From: Antedon mediterranea | Taxonomy: Eukaryota; Echinodermata; Crinoidea; Comatulida; Antedonidae | Reading direction: 5' to 3' | Length of the DNA: 64,000 bases | Assembly (NCBI RefSeq): GCF_964355755.1 | Contig: NC_092673.1 | Coordinates: 5,461,001-5,525,000 of the forward strand | Translations under genes and position numbers: made by a program | Notes under the pieces: model-generated | Database searches by the model: none | Told to the model about the DNA's origin: nothing | What the model saw: the letters and a program-made list of their open reading frames with translations, nothing else | Shown: one piece after another, positions 43,049 to 55,120 of the stretch | How the letters are laid out: the number at the start of each line of letters is the position of its first letter | How positions within the stretch are numbered: the first letter of the stretch is position 1

Positions 43049-43727
43049 CGTTATTTAACAAAAAACTGTCTTGTAAAACTTTAAAAACTGGGAGCGCATG
43101 TGGCGCACAAAATGTAAACAACAACAACTCGCGCGAAGTTTAACAAAACAACGCCCTCTTTAGAAGCATAACCATAAACGAAAAAGATTGTTCATCATTA
43201 TAAAAAATAAATTTATAAAATACTTGTTATTTAATATGGATTGCCTAATAAAACAAGTACTATGTAGTTTTTTTATTTAATGCTTACATTATTTTTATAT
43301 GTTGTTTATCGTTATTTAAGTTTTACATTGTATTAGTTTTGATAAAGAGCACACGTGGTCATGAGATCAAGCACAGTGTGTGCAGCAGAGCAGAACCGTA
43401 CCACTGTACACACACAAGTTGAATGGAAAACGTAACTTTGTTTTCTGTACCATTGAGAACTGTCCCTGTTGGCCGACGTTTTCTTTAAAAACTGGTTTGT
43501 ACTAAACTTATAATATCGTTGTTGTTCAGTTGTTAGTGTTATTTTGTAAAAATTGTAAAATGTTATTGTAATATTCTGATGCTAAGAAAGGTGATGGTGT
43601 TGTCTATAATGTTAGGCCTGACCTATATAAATAAATAAATGTTATGTTGTTGTGGGGACACACCCCCTTTTCCCCAATACACAATAATACGAACACTTTC
43701 AATTTACTGTGTTTTAGTTTACCAACC
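43049..43727. promoter_or_regulatory. Shared divergent promoter region, TAF1B and SLC49A3
   Basis: Only 679 bp separate the start codons of two genes transcribed away from each other. CTCGCGCGAAG near 43128 is the most CpG-rich part, next to the TAF1B start. On the SLC49A3 side an acceptor-like TTTACTGTGTTTTAG (to 43717) suggests an untranslated first exon upstream. No TATA box was recognised. Confidence 0.6.
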
Positions 43728-46700
43728 ATGTCTCAGACAGCAGGAAGAAATTCAGAAGATACTTCATTACTAACAGATCCTCGTCTTGAAAGTTCACTGA
43801 ATCGAAACTTTAAGGAAGATACCGAGTACAGAGTTTATAAACGAAGATGGTTCATTTTGGCTGTACTTGGTATTCTTAATTTTTCTAATGCACTGGTAGG
43901 TAAATTATTCATGCATGTCATCAATATATATTTTACAAATTATTTATTTAATCACACTCTTGTTAACAATAAGACCAGCCAGAATAACAATGTATATAAT
44001 ATAGCAATTAAAAAATAAACACACACAAACACGTCAAACAAAATAACAAGGTTTATAGCAGTCTTACAATAATCAATTAATCAAATAAATATTGATTCAT
44101 CAAACAAAGACTTGTATGTGTTATGTATGATTTGTGCAATTTGTTCAATCGTGGTTAACATACTGTATATATACAGTCAGTGTTAATTTGTAGAGACTTT
44201 TCGATTGCTGCCAAGAAAAAATCAAGTGAAATTCTAATTGCTATATTGTCTGCATGTCTACACTACAACTGTACCATACTAACCAACAATCAAATCATTG
44301 TTTTGAATGCTTTACTTCTCACAGGAAAAACAGCAATTCAATTTTTCAATACTAAAGCTAATCTAGATCTCTTGGTATCCACAAAGAAGTCTCTTTTAAT
44401 TAAGGATAAGATGTTTAATTATAAATAAAAACTTCCTTCCTATTGTCTTCCTAAAAATATAATTTGTTAAAATTTTGTGTTGAATATGCCATTTTAATGT
44501 CACATAACAGTTATTTACTTGGACCAACAACTGGATCATCAAAATAAAATAATTTACCTGAAAAAATGCAAATGGTTTTTGGTTAAAATAGCCATTTCTT
44601 TTGACTTTTTATAGACTGAAATAATTATTTTTTTTGGTTTTTTTTTCTATGGAAGTGAATAAGCCAAATAGGCTAAAAAGTCTGATTTTATAAATCTTTA
44701 TTTTTCATGATTTTGGGGGACAATACATCTTTAATTTATTTAATTGACATATAACATTTTCATTATATAAAATAACCATGTTTATTAAACACAAATTTAA
44801 AACAAAATTATTGTAAAAAAAGCAGTAGAATTTCCATGATTTATTTGAAAAGAAACTCAAAAGATCGCTATCAGTATTTGCTTGTGTTAAATTATTTTCT
44901 GTTTAAAACAGGCAGAATCCGAAAGGATTTAAAAAGGACACGTGATGTAGTAAGTCCTAATTTGGTCACAAGGTCGTCTACCAGGATTTGCTTTATGTTT
45001 TTACATTAAAATCAATTTCTTTTTAAAATGATCAGAATCCTAAAAGGATTTAAAAAGAACATGTGACGTGTTGAGTTCTAATTTGGTCACAAGGTCCTCT
45101 ACCAGGATTTGCTTTATGTGTTTATGTTCAAATTAATTTCTTTTCAAAATAAGCAGAATCCTAAAAGGATTTAAAAGGGACGTCATGTGACATGGAGGCT
45201 TCTGATTTGGTCACAAAGTTTTTAAGAAGAAAAAAGTTTCTGGTGACCTACAGTACCTCGGTCATATTCCTGTTTTATTTACATTTTTGATGATAAGAAT
45301 ATAAGAAATGAATGCAAAAATAAAAAATTATTGTTTTTTTTTTTTTTTTATGTAACTGAATCATGAATGTTTTAATCATTTTTTTTTTCAGTCTTGGTTG
45401 ACTTTTAGTCCAGTTTCTGACCACTCGGCAAATTTTTATAATGTGAGTCCATCAAAAATCGATTGGCTATCGACAGTGTACATGATTGCTGCTATACCAG
45501 TTGGATTCCTGGCTATTTATCTATTAGATACATTTGGACTAAGATTAGGGGTAAGAACTATGACGATTTCATTAAAATAAAACTGTACCTATACCTATCC
45601 CGCTAATGAAATAATTGCATGGAAATAAAGATAACAAAAATGAGGATGCTTATAAAATGATGGTGTAATAATTAAATGTCATGTGACGACCTTGATTAGA
45701 GCAGTATATACCAATACAGGAAATTGTTTGTGGTTGTTGTGTTGGGCTTGCTTACTTGTTATTCCAGGGTCATTAGGTCAAACATGGACCTATAAATTAT
45801 GGGTCCGTTCAAATCTTAACTCACTCTCTTAAAGTACCAAGATTTGTCTCATAGCCTCACATTAGATAATTTAGAAAGATCTATCTGAATAGGCCTATGC
45901 TGTTTGAAATGTTTGTTGAAATAAAAAATAAATAATAATATGATTGTTCTTTGATTTTCTTTTTCAGATAATCACCGGAGCAACATTAAATTTTCTTGGG
46001 CTGGCTGTTCGTTACTTAAGTTCTTTTGATTTTATTTCAAAGGACCATCATATTCCGTACATGATCGTGCTTGGTGGACAGACACTATGTGCTATTGCTC
46101 AACCGTTTTTACTCTTTGCACCAACTAAACTTGCAGCTACTTGGTTTGCGGGAGACCAGAGGGCAGTAGCTAATATGATAGCATCGATGCTGAACCCACT
46201 CGGGCTCCTTGTTGTTAATATTGCGTCGCCCGCCATTGTGAAAAAAGATGGGGATATTACGTTAATGGTGTGAACTCCGTTTGTATTTTATAAATTGCTT
46301 GTTATGAATAGATACAGTAGTTGGAAGTGATAGTATGATTAGTGTGAATAAATAATGGAAATAGATAATGTGAATAAATAGTGTGAATAGATAGTCTGAA
46401 TAGATAATGGGAATCGATAGTGGGAATTGGTAGTGTGAATAGATAATGGGAATAGATAGTATGAATAGATAGTGGGAATAGATAGTGGGAATAGATAGTG
46501 GGAATAGATAATGTGAATAAATAGTGTGAATAGATAGTCTGAATAGATAATGGGAATCGATAGTGTGAATAGATAGTGTGAATAGATAATGGGAATAGAT
46601 AATATGAATAGATAGTGGGAATAGATAGTGGGAATGGATAGTACAAATAGATAGTGGGAATAGATAATGGAAATAGATAATGGAAATAGATATTATGAAT

Positions 46701-49700
46701 AGATAATGGAAATAGATATTATGAATAGATAGTGTGAATATATAGTCTGAATAGATAGTGGGAATAGATAATGGGAATAGATAGTGGGAATAATGTTATT
46801 AGATACTGTAATGGGAATAGTGTGAATAGATAGTGTGAATAGATAGTGTGAATAGATAGTGGGAATAGATAGTTGGAATAGATAATGGTAATAGACAGTA
46901 TGAATGGATAGTGTGAAAGGATAGCGTGAATAGAATACTCAAGATATTATGAATACTGTATGGTTTTATGAATAGACAGTGTGAATAGAACATTTGAATA
47001 GTGAATAGACCACGTGAGATTATATAAGTTTATGATGAATTGACAATTACCAACTTTAGTTTTTGCTTTGTTTAAGTACTGTACACTAATCGCACATGTT
47101 AATTTTGTAGCTTTTTGTGTACTTAATTCCGGGAGCAATTGGATTTTTGCTGAGCATATTCGGTTTCTGCAGCTCTGTGCCTCCATCCCCGCCATCAGCT
47201 AGTGCTGCTGAGGTTCATGAGACATTTTGGCAGGGACTGAAAAAGGTAAAGCTATCAACTAGACAAAAAAAGTGTGATGTGCCAAAATATGGTAGTGATA
47301 TTCCCAAATATTCCATATATGGACATTTTTGTTGTCACATAAAGTTTGATAGTGTAGACAGAGCTTTAGATAATCTTTACTTACACGTATTCATTCAATA
47401 ACTTCACACGTATATCATTTCATCATTAAGCATCAAAAGTAGAATGTTTTTAAAGTAAGTCATTAGGTTTACTTTAATTATTTATATCAGATCTTTAAAT
47501 TGGTAGTAGTATTTATTCTATTATGCATAGAACATTTTGATTAATTAAGTTTGTTTTGCATGTGGACATTTATGAATTATCACTAACTATTATAACAACT
47601 TTTCTTTATAGATTGTCAGAATACCAGCATATTTTCTTTTGTTTGTTAACTTTGGAGCCGGTTTTGGTTTGTTGAGTTCAATTTTATCAGTATTGCAGCA
47701 AATACTCTGTGTAAGAGGATACACAGATGTAAGTCTATTTATTTTAATAGAATTAAATACAATACAACTCTTTTTAGGGACACCTGTATTCAGGGGACAT
47801 CCCTAAAGCCGATTTTCCACTAGACGAATTTGTTCGTGCAAATCAAAATCGTCATGGTCTATGCATGCGTATTCAAGTTTCTGTCTGTGATACTCCCTTC
47901 TGCGACGAATCTAATTCCTTCGATTTTTTGCTGCAGCGAATTGTCTACTTTTTGCGAAGCGAAATAATGCGCAATTAATCAGAACTCAGGAAATGAGCTA
48001 TGACGCTTTCATGAGCCCTCATGCGAATCGAAAAGCTCAGCAGCCACGCGAGGGACATGGACGTTGCAGCTATTTGCTCATGTAGTAAAAAGAGAGTAGG
48101 CGATTTTTCTCTCTTCGAAACGTTGGATTCGCGCAAACAAATTGGCCTGGTGGAAAATCGGCTTTAATGAATCCCTATTCTGGAGACAACCTTATTTAGA
48201 TGATGCTGATTTTTATACCATATAAGTAAGATGAATTTTGTGATATCACAATTTTTTTTGTGGAACAATTGATTGATGATTCAATAAAAATAAACAGAAA
48301 AGTTTTTAGGTAAACAATTTGTTAGCGTTTTCGAAAACTAATACGATTTTTTATTGCAAACAAGCAAAACTACAAATCATTATGACAGATGCTGGTATTG
48401 CTATTGAATTTCAACAATGGAACTGAAACCTATAGTGTTAACAAAACTGAACAAGTAAACAAGAAATCTAGGCAGTAGCAAATTAATTTTAATTTTTTTA
48501 TTTTTAGGAATTTTCTGGGTATTGTGGCGCTTCCATGTTAGGTTTTGGAATAATTGCTGCATTTTTCTCGGGGCTTTATGTGGATAAGACCAAAAAATTT
48601 GAAGAAGTTACAAAGATATGTTTTTCATTAGCCGTTATCTGCTTTATGGCATTTACAATAGTAAGTAAAAGTTTCTTTAGAGGGATTTAAATTGCAGTGA
48701 TATCCAGATTACAGGAATCAATCAATTGTAACAAAATGTATTCAATAAACATTACTAAACAAAACCTAACACTATCACAATACGGATTTACTATGCACAA
48801 TTTCAAGCTTAGATATATCTGCAAGGTTGTAGTCATGTAAGTCCCTGATATAAAGAATGAAAGCTTAGAATATATTGTAGGAATCTTGCTAATAAGGAAC
48901 ATACACTTATGAAAGACTGCATTTCAGTCAACAAAACAGAAGCTTAAAATCATTGATGAGGATAAAAAATTTCACACGTGATGGCCAATTGACACAGACG
49001 AGGGGTAACAGTAACCGGAAACCTATATAGCTTGTCCCACGTAGAATCTGTATCTATCATGAGCGGAAACCACCCATTCGCTCTGTGCTTTATGTAAATA
49101 GTCATAATTAAATATCAATCTTTCCCCAAAAACATAAAAAATGAAGATTAATTAAATCAGACTTTGAATTGGTTATTTTGTAGTTTTAATAAAGTTAATC
49201 CCTTCTGTAAAAAATTTTTTTTTTAAACCGATTATGTGACATTAAAATGGCATATTCAACAACACAAATTTGAATAAATATTTTTTCAGGGGCAAGGAAT
49301 AACATAGATTCTATATTTTTATGACCGTTGGCCTTAATTAGGATTTTATGCCTTTGTGAAGTAGTATAAATATTATTTGTACATTAAAATCATTTATTTT
49401 TAATTTCTTTACAGCTGTCTACGTTTGATGATATGCAGATAGAACTCCTTATATTCTGTACAATGTTTGGTGTTTTAGGCCTAGCTCAATATGCTATAAC
49501 GTTTGAGTTAGGTGTGGAATGCACATATCCAGTACCTGAAGCAACAAGTGCTGGTTTCTTAGCGATGTCTGGGTATGTATTCCATCCATCCTTCAACAAA
49601 GCATTTAAAGACCTACAATTTGTGACGTTTTGTAAAAATAATACATGTATATTACTTTAAAAACATTAAACCAGGTCATTCCTTGTCTTAAATGTCTGTT

Positions 49701-51952
49701 TTATGGTAAATTATGATAAAAAGTGAAAAACAATGCACTACCTAAGTAGCTTAGTTTTGTAGGCCTAGCTGGTAAACATCGGTAAAGTACGAACATCGTA
49801 CGCTAGCTATATACCTAGCCTGACGTTGTATAGTTGCTGCATTAATTGTCTTTCTATTTTTGCCAGACTCCATTTATACAAGTTGGGGAAACCCGGTATT
49901 TTCGCTGAAAAGTTAGGAGTCTTCCATTTGTTTTGGCCTCATGATCGATCGAAAAGTGGGTGAATTACAGACGAAAAACAAATATTTCAATCCGCACGCA
50001 ATGCATTTTGGGATTTATAGCGGGCTGCTATAATTATTAGAATTAACTTATTTTTCACATTTTTAATTATCTAAAGACAAAAAAAGTTTTTTTTATATTG
50101 AGGCATTGAGGCTTTGGCATAATGCGCTATCTAAGGCTGAATTATTATTATTAATGAAATAAAAACCAACACATTCTTGCTAATGAATCATACCATTCAT
50201 TCATAAACATATTTTTTGTAATATACAACAAAACCTCCCTAAACCAAGAACAGATTTTAAAAACGTTGATAACAAAGGATTTATGAAATCTATAAACACA
50301 TGAAACAAAGTTTATAGAAAGTACTTAAAATCATGTATAATAATAAATAAAAAACAAATTAAATAGCATATAGAAACTCATATAGCATACTTCTCTAACA
50401 AAGTTATGGAAACAAATGGCAAACAATCTTTGTTTGTAATTTCTTTACATTAAATCTTTAAAAATCACCAAACCTATAGAAATAGAAAAGTGATATCTAA
50501 TTGTGATAATCAATAGTTCTAATGCATGTTAATTCAATTAAATAAAACTTTATTACTCAAAACTCCGGGGAAATTCATAATTTAATTAAATGTGGTAATA
50601 CAAAGATTCATAAAAACATTTTAAAAATACACAGCAATCATAACAAAAACCTAAAATATGTTACAAAAAGACAGAGAGCAGATAGCACCCATTGCAGGAT
50701 CTAACTTCGGTAGGAATGAATGATTTATTATAGCACTCAGTACCAGTTTTCTCTTGCCTACAAAAAAAAATTGCAATCAATTCAATTCAAATGCAAATTT
50801 TTTTTTTCAGAGTGAAGGATAAATGCATAAAAACAATAATCAGTTTATAGCTCATATTTCTCTCATAATTGTTTGTATTGCTGAGAAGGAATGCAGATGG
50901 CAGTAAGCCTTGCTTGCCTTCTGGACAAAAAAGACTAAGGGCGGATTACAATATAAAGACCTAGGCTTAGACTTAAGCCTGGCTTTAACCTAAGACCTCT
51001 GGAAAGTCTCAGTTAAGCCTATTTGTTCCTAGGCCCATGTTTTTAAAATAATGCACAGTAGGCTTAACAGTCAATCTTTCAACTGAAATAACCGCACCAT
51101 TTTACTCATAAACATTCATTTATTGTATAAAATGTAACCATTTACTGATATATTTTTCAGCCAAATCCAGGGTATAGCATTTATGTTATTCTTCCAATTC
51201 CTGGCAACAGAAGAGATACATCCCAATCAAAAGTGTACAAATAATCCTAGTGAGAAGATACATGTTTTAACAAGTAAGCAAAGCATTTTTTATTAAAAAT
51301 AATATGTATTTAAACAACCATTTTAAATGATCATACTGTATATTATTGGATAAAATTTTAAAAGATAAACTATGAATAAAATGTGTATAAATAATGTGTA
51401 CATAGAAGGTGACTCAATCAAGATTCGAACATAAGCTTTTTGGCTTTCTTAATGCCCAACCATTAAACCACATTAATACTAATGGATATCAAATTAAGCT
51501 AATATAAAAATATATACTTTATTTTTTAATAATATCTAACCAATATGTTACATTTTTAAACAGCCCTTTTTAAAAAAACAATTTACCCTGCTATTTAATG
51601 ACTAAGAAATTGATCAAAATATGTCTCGATTAGCCTAGGTTGACTTGATTTAGTTAAAGATTTAGTTGAAGTTCTGAACTACGACTTAAGTTAAGTTATG
51701 TCTGTGTTTTCATTTTACTAAGCAAAAAATACCTGAATTTGTTATTAATAAATGTTCTAACCCTTAATTTGTTTTAAATTTACAGCTCCACTTTTAATCT
51801 GCTGTGGATATGTTACATTTACTTGTTTCTTGTTTGTCACTTTCTTCAAAACAAAATATCTCCGACTGGAAGCTGAACAACGCTCCGGAGCTGATAGCAT
51901 TCTAAACTACAACACAATTGCTAACTACAGACAACAACCTGTGTACTCGTGA
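43728..51952 (+). CDS. SLC49A3: SLC49A3 (MFSD7) major facilitator transporter, 489 aa, nine exons
   Basis: Exons 43728-43895, 45392-45550, 45968-46267, 47111-47245, 47612-47728, 48508-48660, 49415-49572, 51161-51273, 51786-51952; 490 codons with the stop. All borders are GT-AG and phases agree. The protein has the 12-helix MFS layout: TM1 after YKRRWFILAVLG, LTFSPVSD and DWLSTVYM, the motif KLAATWF...QRAVANM, a central loop with SVPPSPPSASAA, and the second half from IVRIPAYF onward with YVDKTKKFEEVTK. These blocks match SLC49A3 rather than FLVCR or SLC49A4. SLC49 members move haem, choline or related solutes; the substrate of A3 is not settled. The tail is short and cytosolic. An in-frame ATG upstream (43644) precedes a likely acceptor and is not used. 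Confidence 0.9.
44430..44737. mobile_element. MITE family B copy (SLC49A3 intron 1)
   Basis: It carries TTGAATATGCCATTTTAATG, a GACCAACAACTGGATCATC block, TCTGATTTTATAAATCTTTA and the end GGGGGACAATACATCTTTAA, the inverted counterpart of the family start. Confidence 0.7.
44880..45245. repeat. Three tandem units of about 130 bp (SLC49A3 intron 1)
   Basis: Three diverged direct units each contain CAGAATCCTAAAAGGATTTA, then TAATTTGGTCACAAGG and TCTACCAGGATTTGCTTTAT. They are old enough to show many substitutions. Confidence 0.75.
46301..47010. repeat. GAATAGATAGTGT/GAATAGATAATGG minisatellite (SLC49A3 intron 3)
   Basis: About 700 bp of 12-13-bp units, GTGGGAATAGATA with G/A and T/G variants. 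It opens minus-strand frames rich in HTIYSHYLF that are repeat translations only. Confidence 0.92.
47247..47369. mobile_element. MITE family A copy at the SLC49A3 exon 4 splice donor
   Basis: The element (TAAAGCTATCAACTAGACAA to AGTGTAGACAGAGCTTTA) begins at the T of the exon 4 donor GT. The donor now reads AAG|GTAAAGCT, so positions +2 onward are MITE sequence. TA on both sides fits the target duplication. The left terminal repeat has lost about 11 bp. Confidence 0.8.
47807..48166. mobile_element. TIR element (AAAGCCGATTTTCCAC ends), SLC49A3 intron 5
   Basis: TAAAGCCGATTTTCCACTAG and CTGGTGGAAAATCGGCTTTA are inverted ends, with about 40 bp of weaker pairing inward (AATTTGTTCGTGC/GCGCAAACAAATT). 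TA borders both sides. Interior is non-coding; about 360 bp. Confidence 0.82.
48983..49345. mobile_element. MITE family D copy split by a MITE family B insertion
   Basis: The outer halves (GGCCAATTGACACAGACGAG...AGCTTGTCCCACGTAGAATC and AACATAGATTCTATATTTTTA) match the element at 21148-21333. Between about 49108 and 49293 a family B MITE (CAATCTTTCCCCAAAAACAT to TGGCATATTCAACAACACAA) is inserted. Confidence 0.7.
49605..50110. repeat. Dispersed repeat family C, long copy (SLC49A3 intron 7)
   Basis: About 500 bp nearly collinear with 60823-61365: TTGTGACGTTTTGTAAAAAT, GGTCATTCCTTGTCTTAAAT, CGAACATCGTACGCTAGCTA, CCCGGTATTTTCGCTGAAAA, ATGCATTTTGGGATTTATAG. No coding frame. The family was not recognised. 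Confidence 0.8.
51412..51480 (-). mobile_element. Decayed tRNA-like SINE head (SLC49A3 intron 8)
   Basis: On minus, GTGGTTTAATGGTTGGGCATT is A-box-like and ATGTTCGAATCTTGATTGAG B-box-like, roughly 70 bp apart. Stem pairing is incomplete. Confidence 0.4.
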
Positions 51953-52149
51953 TGATAGAATAAAGCATTGTTTAGTTTGAACACAATTTGATTTAAGAAT
52001 GGTACTCTAATTGAAAATATACTCAGCTTGTGTACAAAATGCTAAGTTTAAAAGTATCATAACGTCAGGATAAAGTTCCCACCAAGGGTAGAGCATAACC
52101 GAGATCTAAAAAGTAGATTGTATATGATCTAGTATAAACCTATGCTCGC

Positions 52150-52590
52150 TCGAGTATGATCCCATGCTAAAGTATGATCCCATGCTCAAGTATGATCACA
52201 TGTTCAAGTATGATCCCATGCTCAAGTATGATCACATGTTCGAGTATTATCCCATGCTCAAGTATGATCACATGTTCGAGTATGATCCCATGCTCAAGTA
52301 TGATCACATGTTCGAGTATGATCCCATGCTCAAGTATGATCACATGTTCGAGTATGATCCCATGCTCAAGTATGATCACATGTTCAAGTATGATCCCATG
52401 CTCAAGTATGATCACATGTTCGAGTATTATCCCATGCTCAAGTATGATCACATGTTCGAGTATGATCCCATGCTCAAGTATGATCACATGTTCGAGTATG
52501 ATCCCATGCGCGAGTATTATCTCATGCTAGATTATAACCCCATGCTCGAGTATATTCCTATGCTTGAGTATATTCCCATGCTTGAGTAAA
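52150..52590. repeat. 18-bp minisatellite in 36-bp higher-order units
   Basis: GTATGATCCCATGCTCAA alternates with GTATGATCACATGTTCGA about a dozen times just downstream of SLC49A3, fading into AGTATATTCCTATGCTTG variants. Because 18 is a multiple of three, several frames on both strands stay open (up to 141 codons). These are repeat translations, not genes. Confidence 0.93.
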
Positions 52591-54417
52591 ATCACAGTTT
52601 CTGATTAGGCTAAATTAAAGGTAAAAGTTTGGTAAATTCCATCCGAGTATAATCCCAACCCCTAATTTTTCCCAAATTTCATAACCAGGTGGTATATGTA
52701 TATATGATGATATACATAGATTAGAAAGGCCTAGAGGAAACTCTAAACTTAGAAAGTTGAGAAAAATCTGGCCGAACCGAGATTTGTAGAAGAATCTTCT
52801 TACATATATATATATATCTGAGCATGGTGAAAAACTTTTATTTTATATACCTGTATATGAAATTTTATATTCCATCTGAACATAATATATAGAGAGAGAG
52901 TTATTCTTCTGTATAAATTGTACAATAATTAAGAATAAACTGAAAATATTTTTATCAGTTAAAAAAAAACTTTGATACTTAGAAGGAAACAAGAGAATTA
53001 TGATTGACTTCAAAATAGAAAAATCTATGGACAAATGAAGAGAAGAGCCAAAAACAAAAGGGTTGGAAGGATGCCATGATAGATCTGAAAACTTAAAATA
53101 TTGATTGGTAATACTGCCACCAAAGAGACACAATAACATTAATATAACATTTCCAAAGTAGGCCTACAAGTACCAAGTGATATGGTGCAGTTGCAGATCC
53201 AGAATTTTGAAATAGGTGGAGGAGACGTAGCCTAAAAATGTTTCGAAATTGATATCATTTTTTCATTATATTTGTCAAAATTTAGGAGGAATCTGGGAAT
53301 TATTTGGTAAACAATTTTTATATTGACAAATTTATATACCTCAAGAATGCGTAGTTTAAGATCGATTAATTGAACAAATTAAGATTTCCAGAACAAAACA
53401 GTCTCTTGTAGATGGTGTAGCTGTATCTACTTCACTTTTTAAATGTGTGTGGTTTTTTTACAGGTTAAATCAATTTTGTAGATAATATATTCTATAAATT
53501 ATAATAATCAACTTTATGAAATTTATATAAAATTGTGTAAGGATAATTTATTAAAATAGAAATAGACTGTATACTCTAAAAGGTAATGTTGGTACTATAA
53601 GATATAATTAGGTTACAGTATATTATATATGTGGTTGAGCCTATTTAATCACCAAGGAAATTTGTTTTTTTATAAGTAGCAATGACATTGTGACTAAGAG
53701 AGGTTTGTGTGTTTGTAAGTTACCCTAGAACCATTGCCAATTTAGAGATGTGATAGTTCATATTGCTATCACTGTAAAAATTCAAAGTTACTAAAATCAT
53801 CTATTCTAAAATAATTTAAAGATATATTGTCCCCCTAAAAAAATAATAATTGTTTACATTTTTTGTTGTTGTTGTTGAATATGCCATTTTAATATCACAT
53901 AATAGTTATTTTTTGTTGTTGTTGTTGAATATGCCATTTTAATATCACATAATACCGTAGTTATTCACTTTGACCAAAAACTGGATAAAATTTTCTGAAA
54001 AATGTAATTTAAAGAAAAATAAATTGTAAATTTGGTTGAAATCATGGAGTAACTCCATGGTTGAAATTAACCATTTCTTTTGTCTTTTTATGAAATAATT
54101 ATTTTTTTTTAATTTTTGATTCTACAGAAGTGAATAACTTGATTAAAACTGCAAAATGGTCTATTCAAAATCTGATTTTATTAATCTTTAGACAATACAT
54201 TGTTAAGAAAAAATTAAAATTAAATGAAATTTGTGTGTAATGTAAGGTAAAACTTATTTAAACAATAATTTGTTCAAAATAGAATAATTTCAAGCACTCA
54301 TTATATGTAAGAGTGTTTTTTAACAAATAAAAAATTGTAAAGTGATTTCTGTTTATTTTATTATTTGAACTTGCTACATAATTAATGCGCTACTCGATCT
54401 AAGTTTTTTGGCGCGCA
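52591..54417. other. Gene-free region between SLC49A3 and the GRK gene
   Basis: A+T-rich sequence; the polyadenylation site of SLC49A3 presumably lies at its left. It holds a family B MITE. The minus-strand open frame 52843-53139 has no domain or splice support. Confidence 0.55.
53816..54205. mobile_element. MITE family B copy with internal duplication
   Basis: It starts TTTAAAGATATATTGTCCCCC and has two direct copies of TTGTTGTTGTTGAATATGCCATTTTAATATCACATAAT, then GACCAAAAACTGGATAAAAT and TCTGATTTTATTAATCTTTA. Confidence 0.7.
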
Positions 54418-54535
54418 CGCTCATCCTCTTTTGGCGCTACGCTCATCCTCTTTTAACATGGCGCGTACGCTCATCCTCTTTTGCTGTGTACGCTCATCCT
54501 TTTTTGGCGCGTACGCACGCTCATCCTCCTTCCTC
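54418..54535. repeat. CGCTCATCCTCTTTTGGCGCGTA short tandem repeat
   Basis: Five irregular 20-30-bp units with the core CGCTCATCCTCTTTT, rich in GCGC and CGTACG. It lies about 550 bp upstream of the GRK start codon. A minus-strand frame (54421-54699) reads through it and is not regarded as a gene. Confidence 0.8.
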
Positions 54536-55068
54536 CTGTGCGTAAGATATACGCGTTTCCGGTCGATATCAAAACACACACGTGGTTGAGTTTTGTGTTT
54601 TATATTTGGTTGTATTGTTGTTTTCTTGTTTTGATTACTAGCTCCCTCTATAAATAAAGGTTGTGAGTGACGTTTTGACCTCTTTTTGGAATGTTTCAAA
54701 ATTATGTAGGGGCGTTATATATAATAATATTGAGACACACAGTTTGACGTTTAATAAATACGTTTTAATAACATTTAATTGCAAATTTATTAATAAAACT
54801 AGTATGTGTGATAAAAAGGGATTGTTGTTGAACAGATTGTGTTTTGTAAATATTCACGTAACTTGTGTTTGATAATTGTTAAAGATTTATTACTATCTCC
54901 CAGATTGCCCTATGTTGTGTGATGGTGGAGGGAAGTAAAATCTACCACACCCTGCACGCACTATTTGGAGGCTATCGACGATAGTGATTCTGTTCAACCA
55001 CGAAGTTGGCCTGTCTGATATGTGTTTCTCAACCTTTTCGGTGCTTAGTGGACTATAAAAAACTACCC

Positions 55069-55120
55069 ATGGAGTTAGAAAATATTGTTGCAAATACGGT
55101 GTATTTGAAAGCAAGAGAAG
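55069..55120 (+). CDS. GRK4/5/6: First coding exon of a G-protein-coupled receptor kinase (GRK4/5/6 type)
   Basis: ATG in good context (CCCATGG) opens 17 codons plus one base, then the donor GAG AAG|GTAAGT-like border (exon ends at 55120). The peptide MELENIVANTVYLKARE is nearly identical to the N terminus of vertebrate GRK4, GRK5 and GRK6, the helix that docks on the active receptor. In vertebrates a first exon ends in the same region. The rest of the kinase (RGS-like domain, AGC kinase domain, lipid-binding tail) must lie beyond 64000; I found no second exon in 55121-64000. GRKs phosphorylate active GPCRs and start desensitisation. The call rests on 17 residues, but their match is very specific. 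Confidence 0.82.

Noticed and set aside
46302-46993. Minus-strand frames rich in YSHYLF
   Set aside because: Translation of the GAATAGATAGTG minisatellite in an SLC49A3 intron.
52164-52589. Three overlapping open frames with KYDHMF/IILEHG/SSMIPC repeats
   Set aside because: All are products of an 18-bp tandem repeat; frames on both strands are equally open.
54421-54699. 92-codon minus-strand frame with KKDERTQQKR-type repeats
   Set aside because: It reads through a short tandem repeat next to the GRK promoter; no other support.
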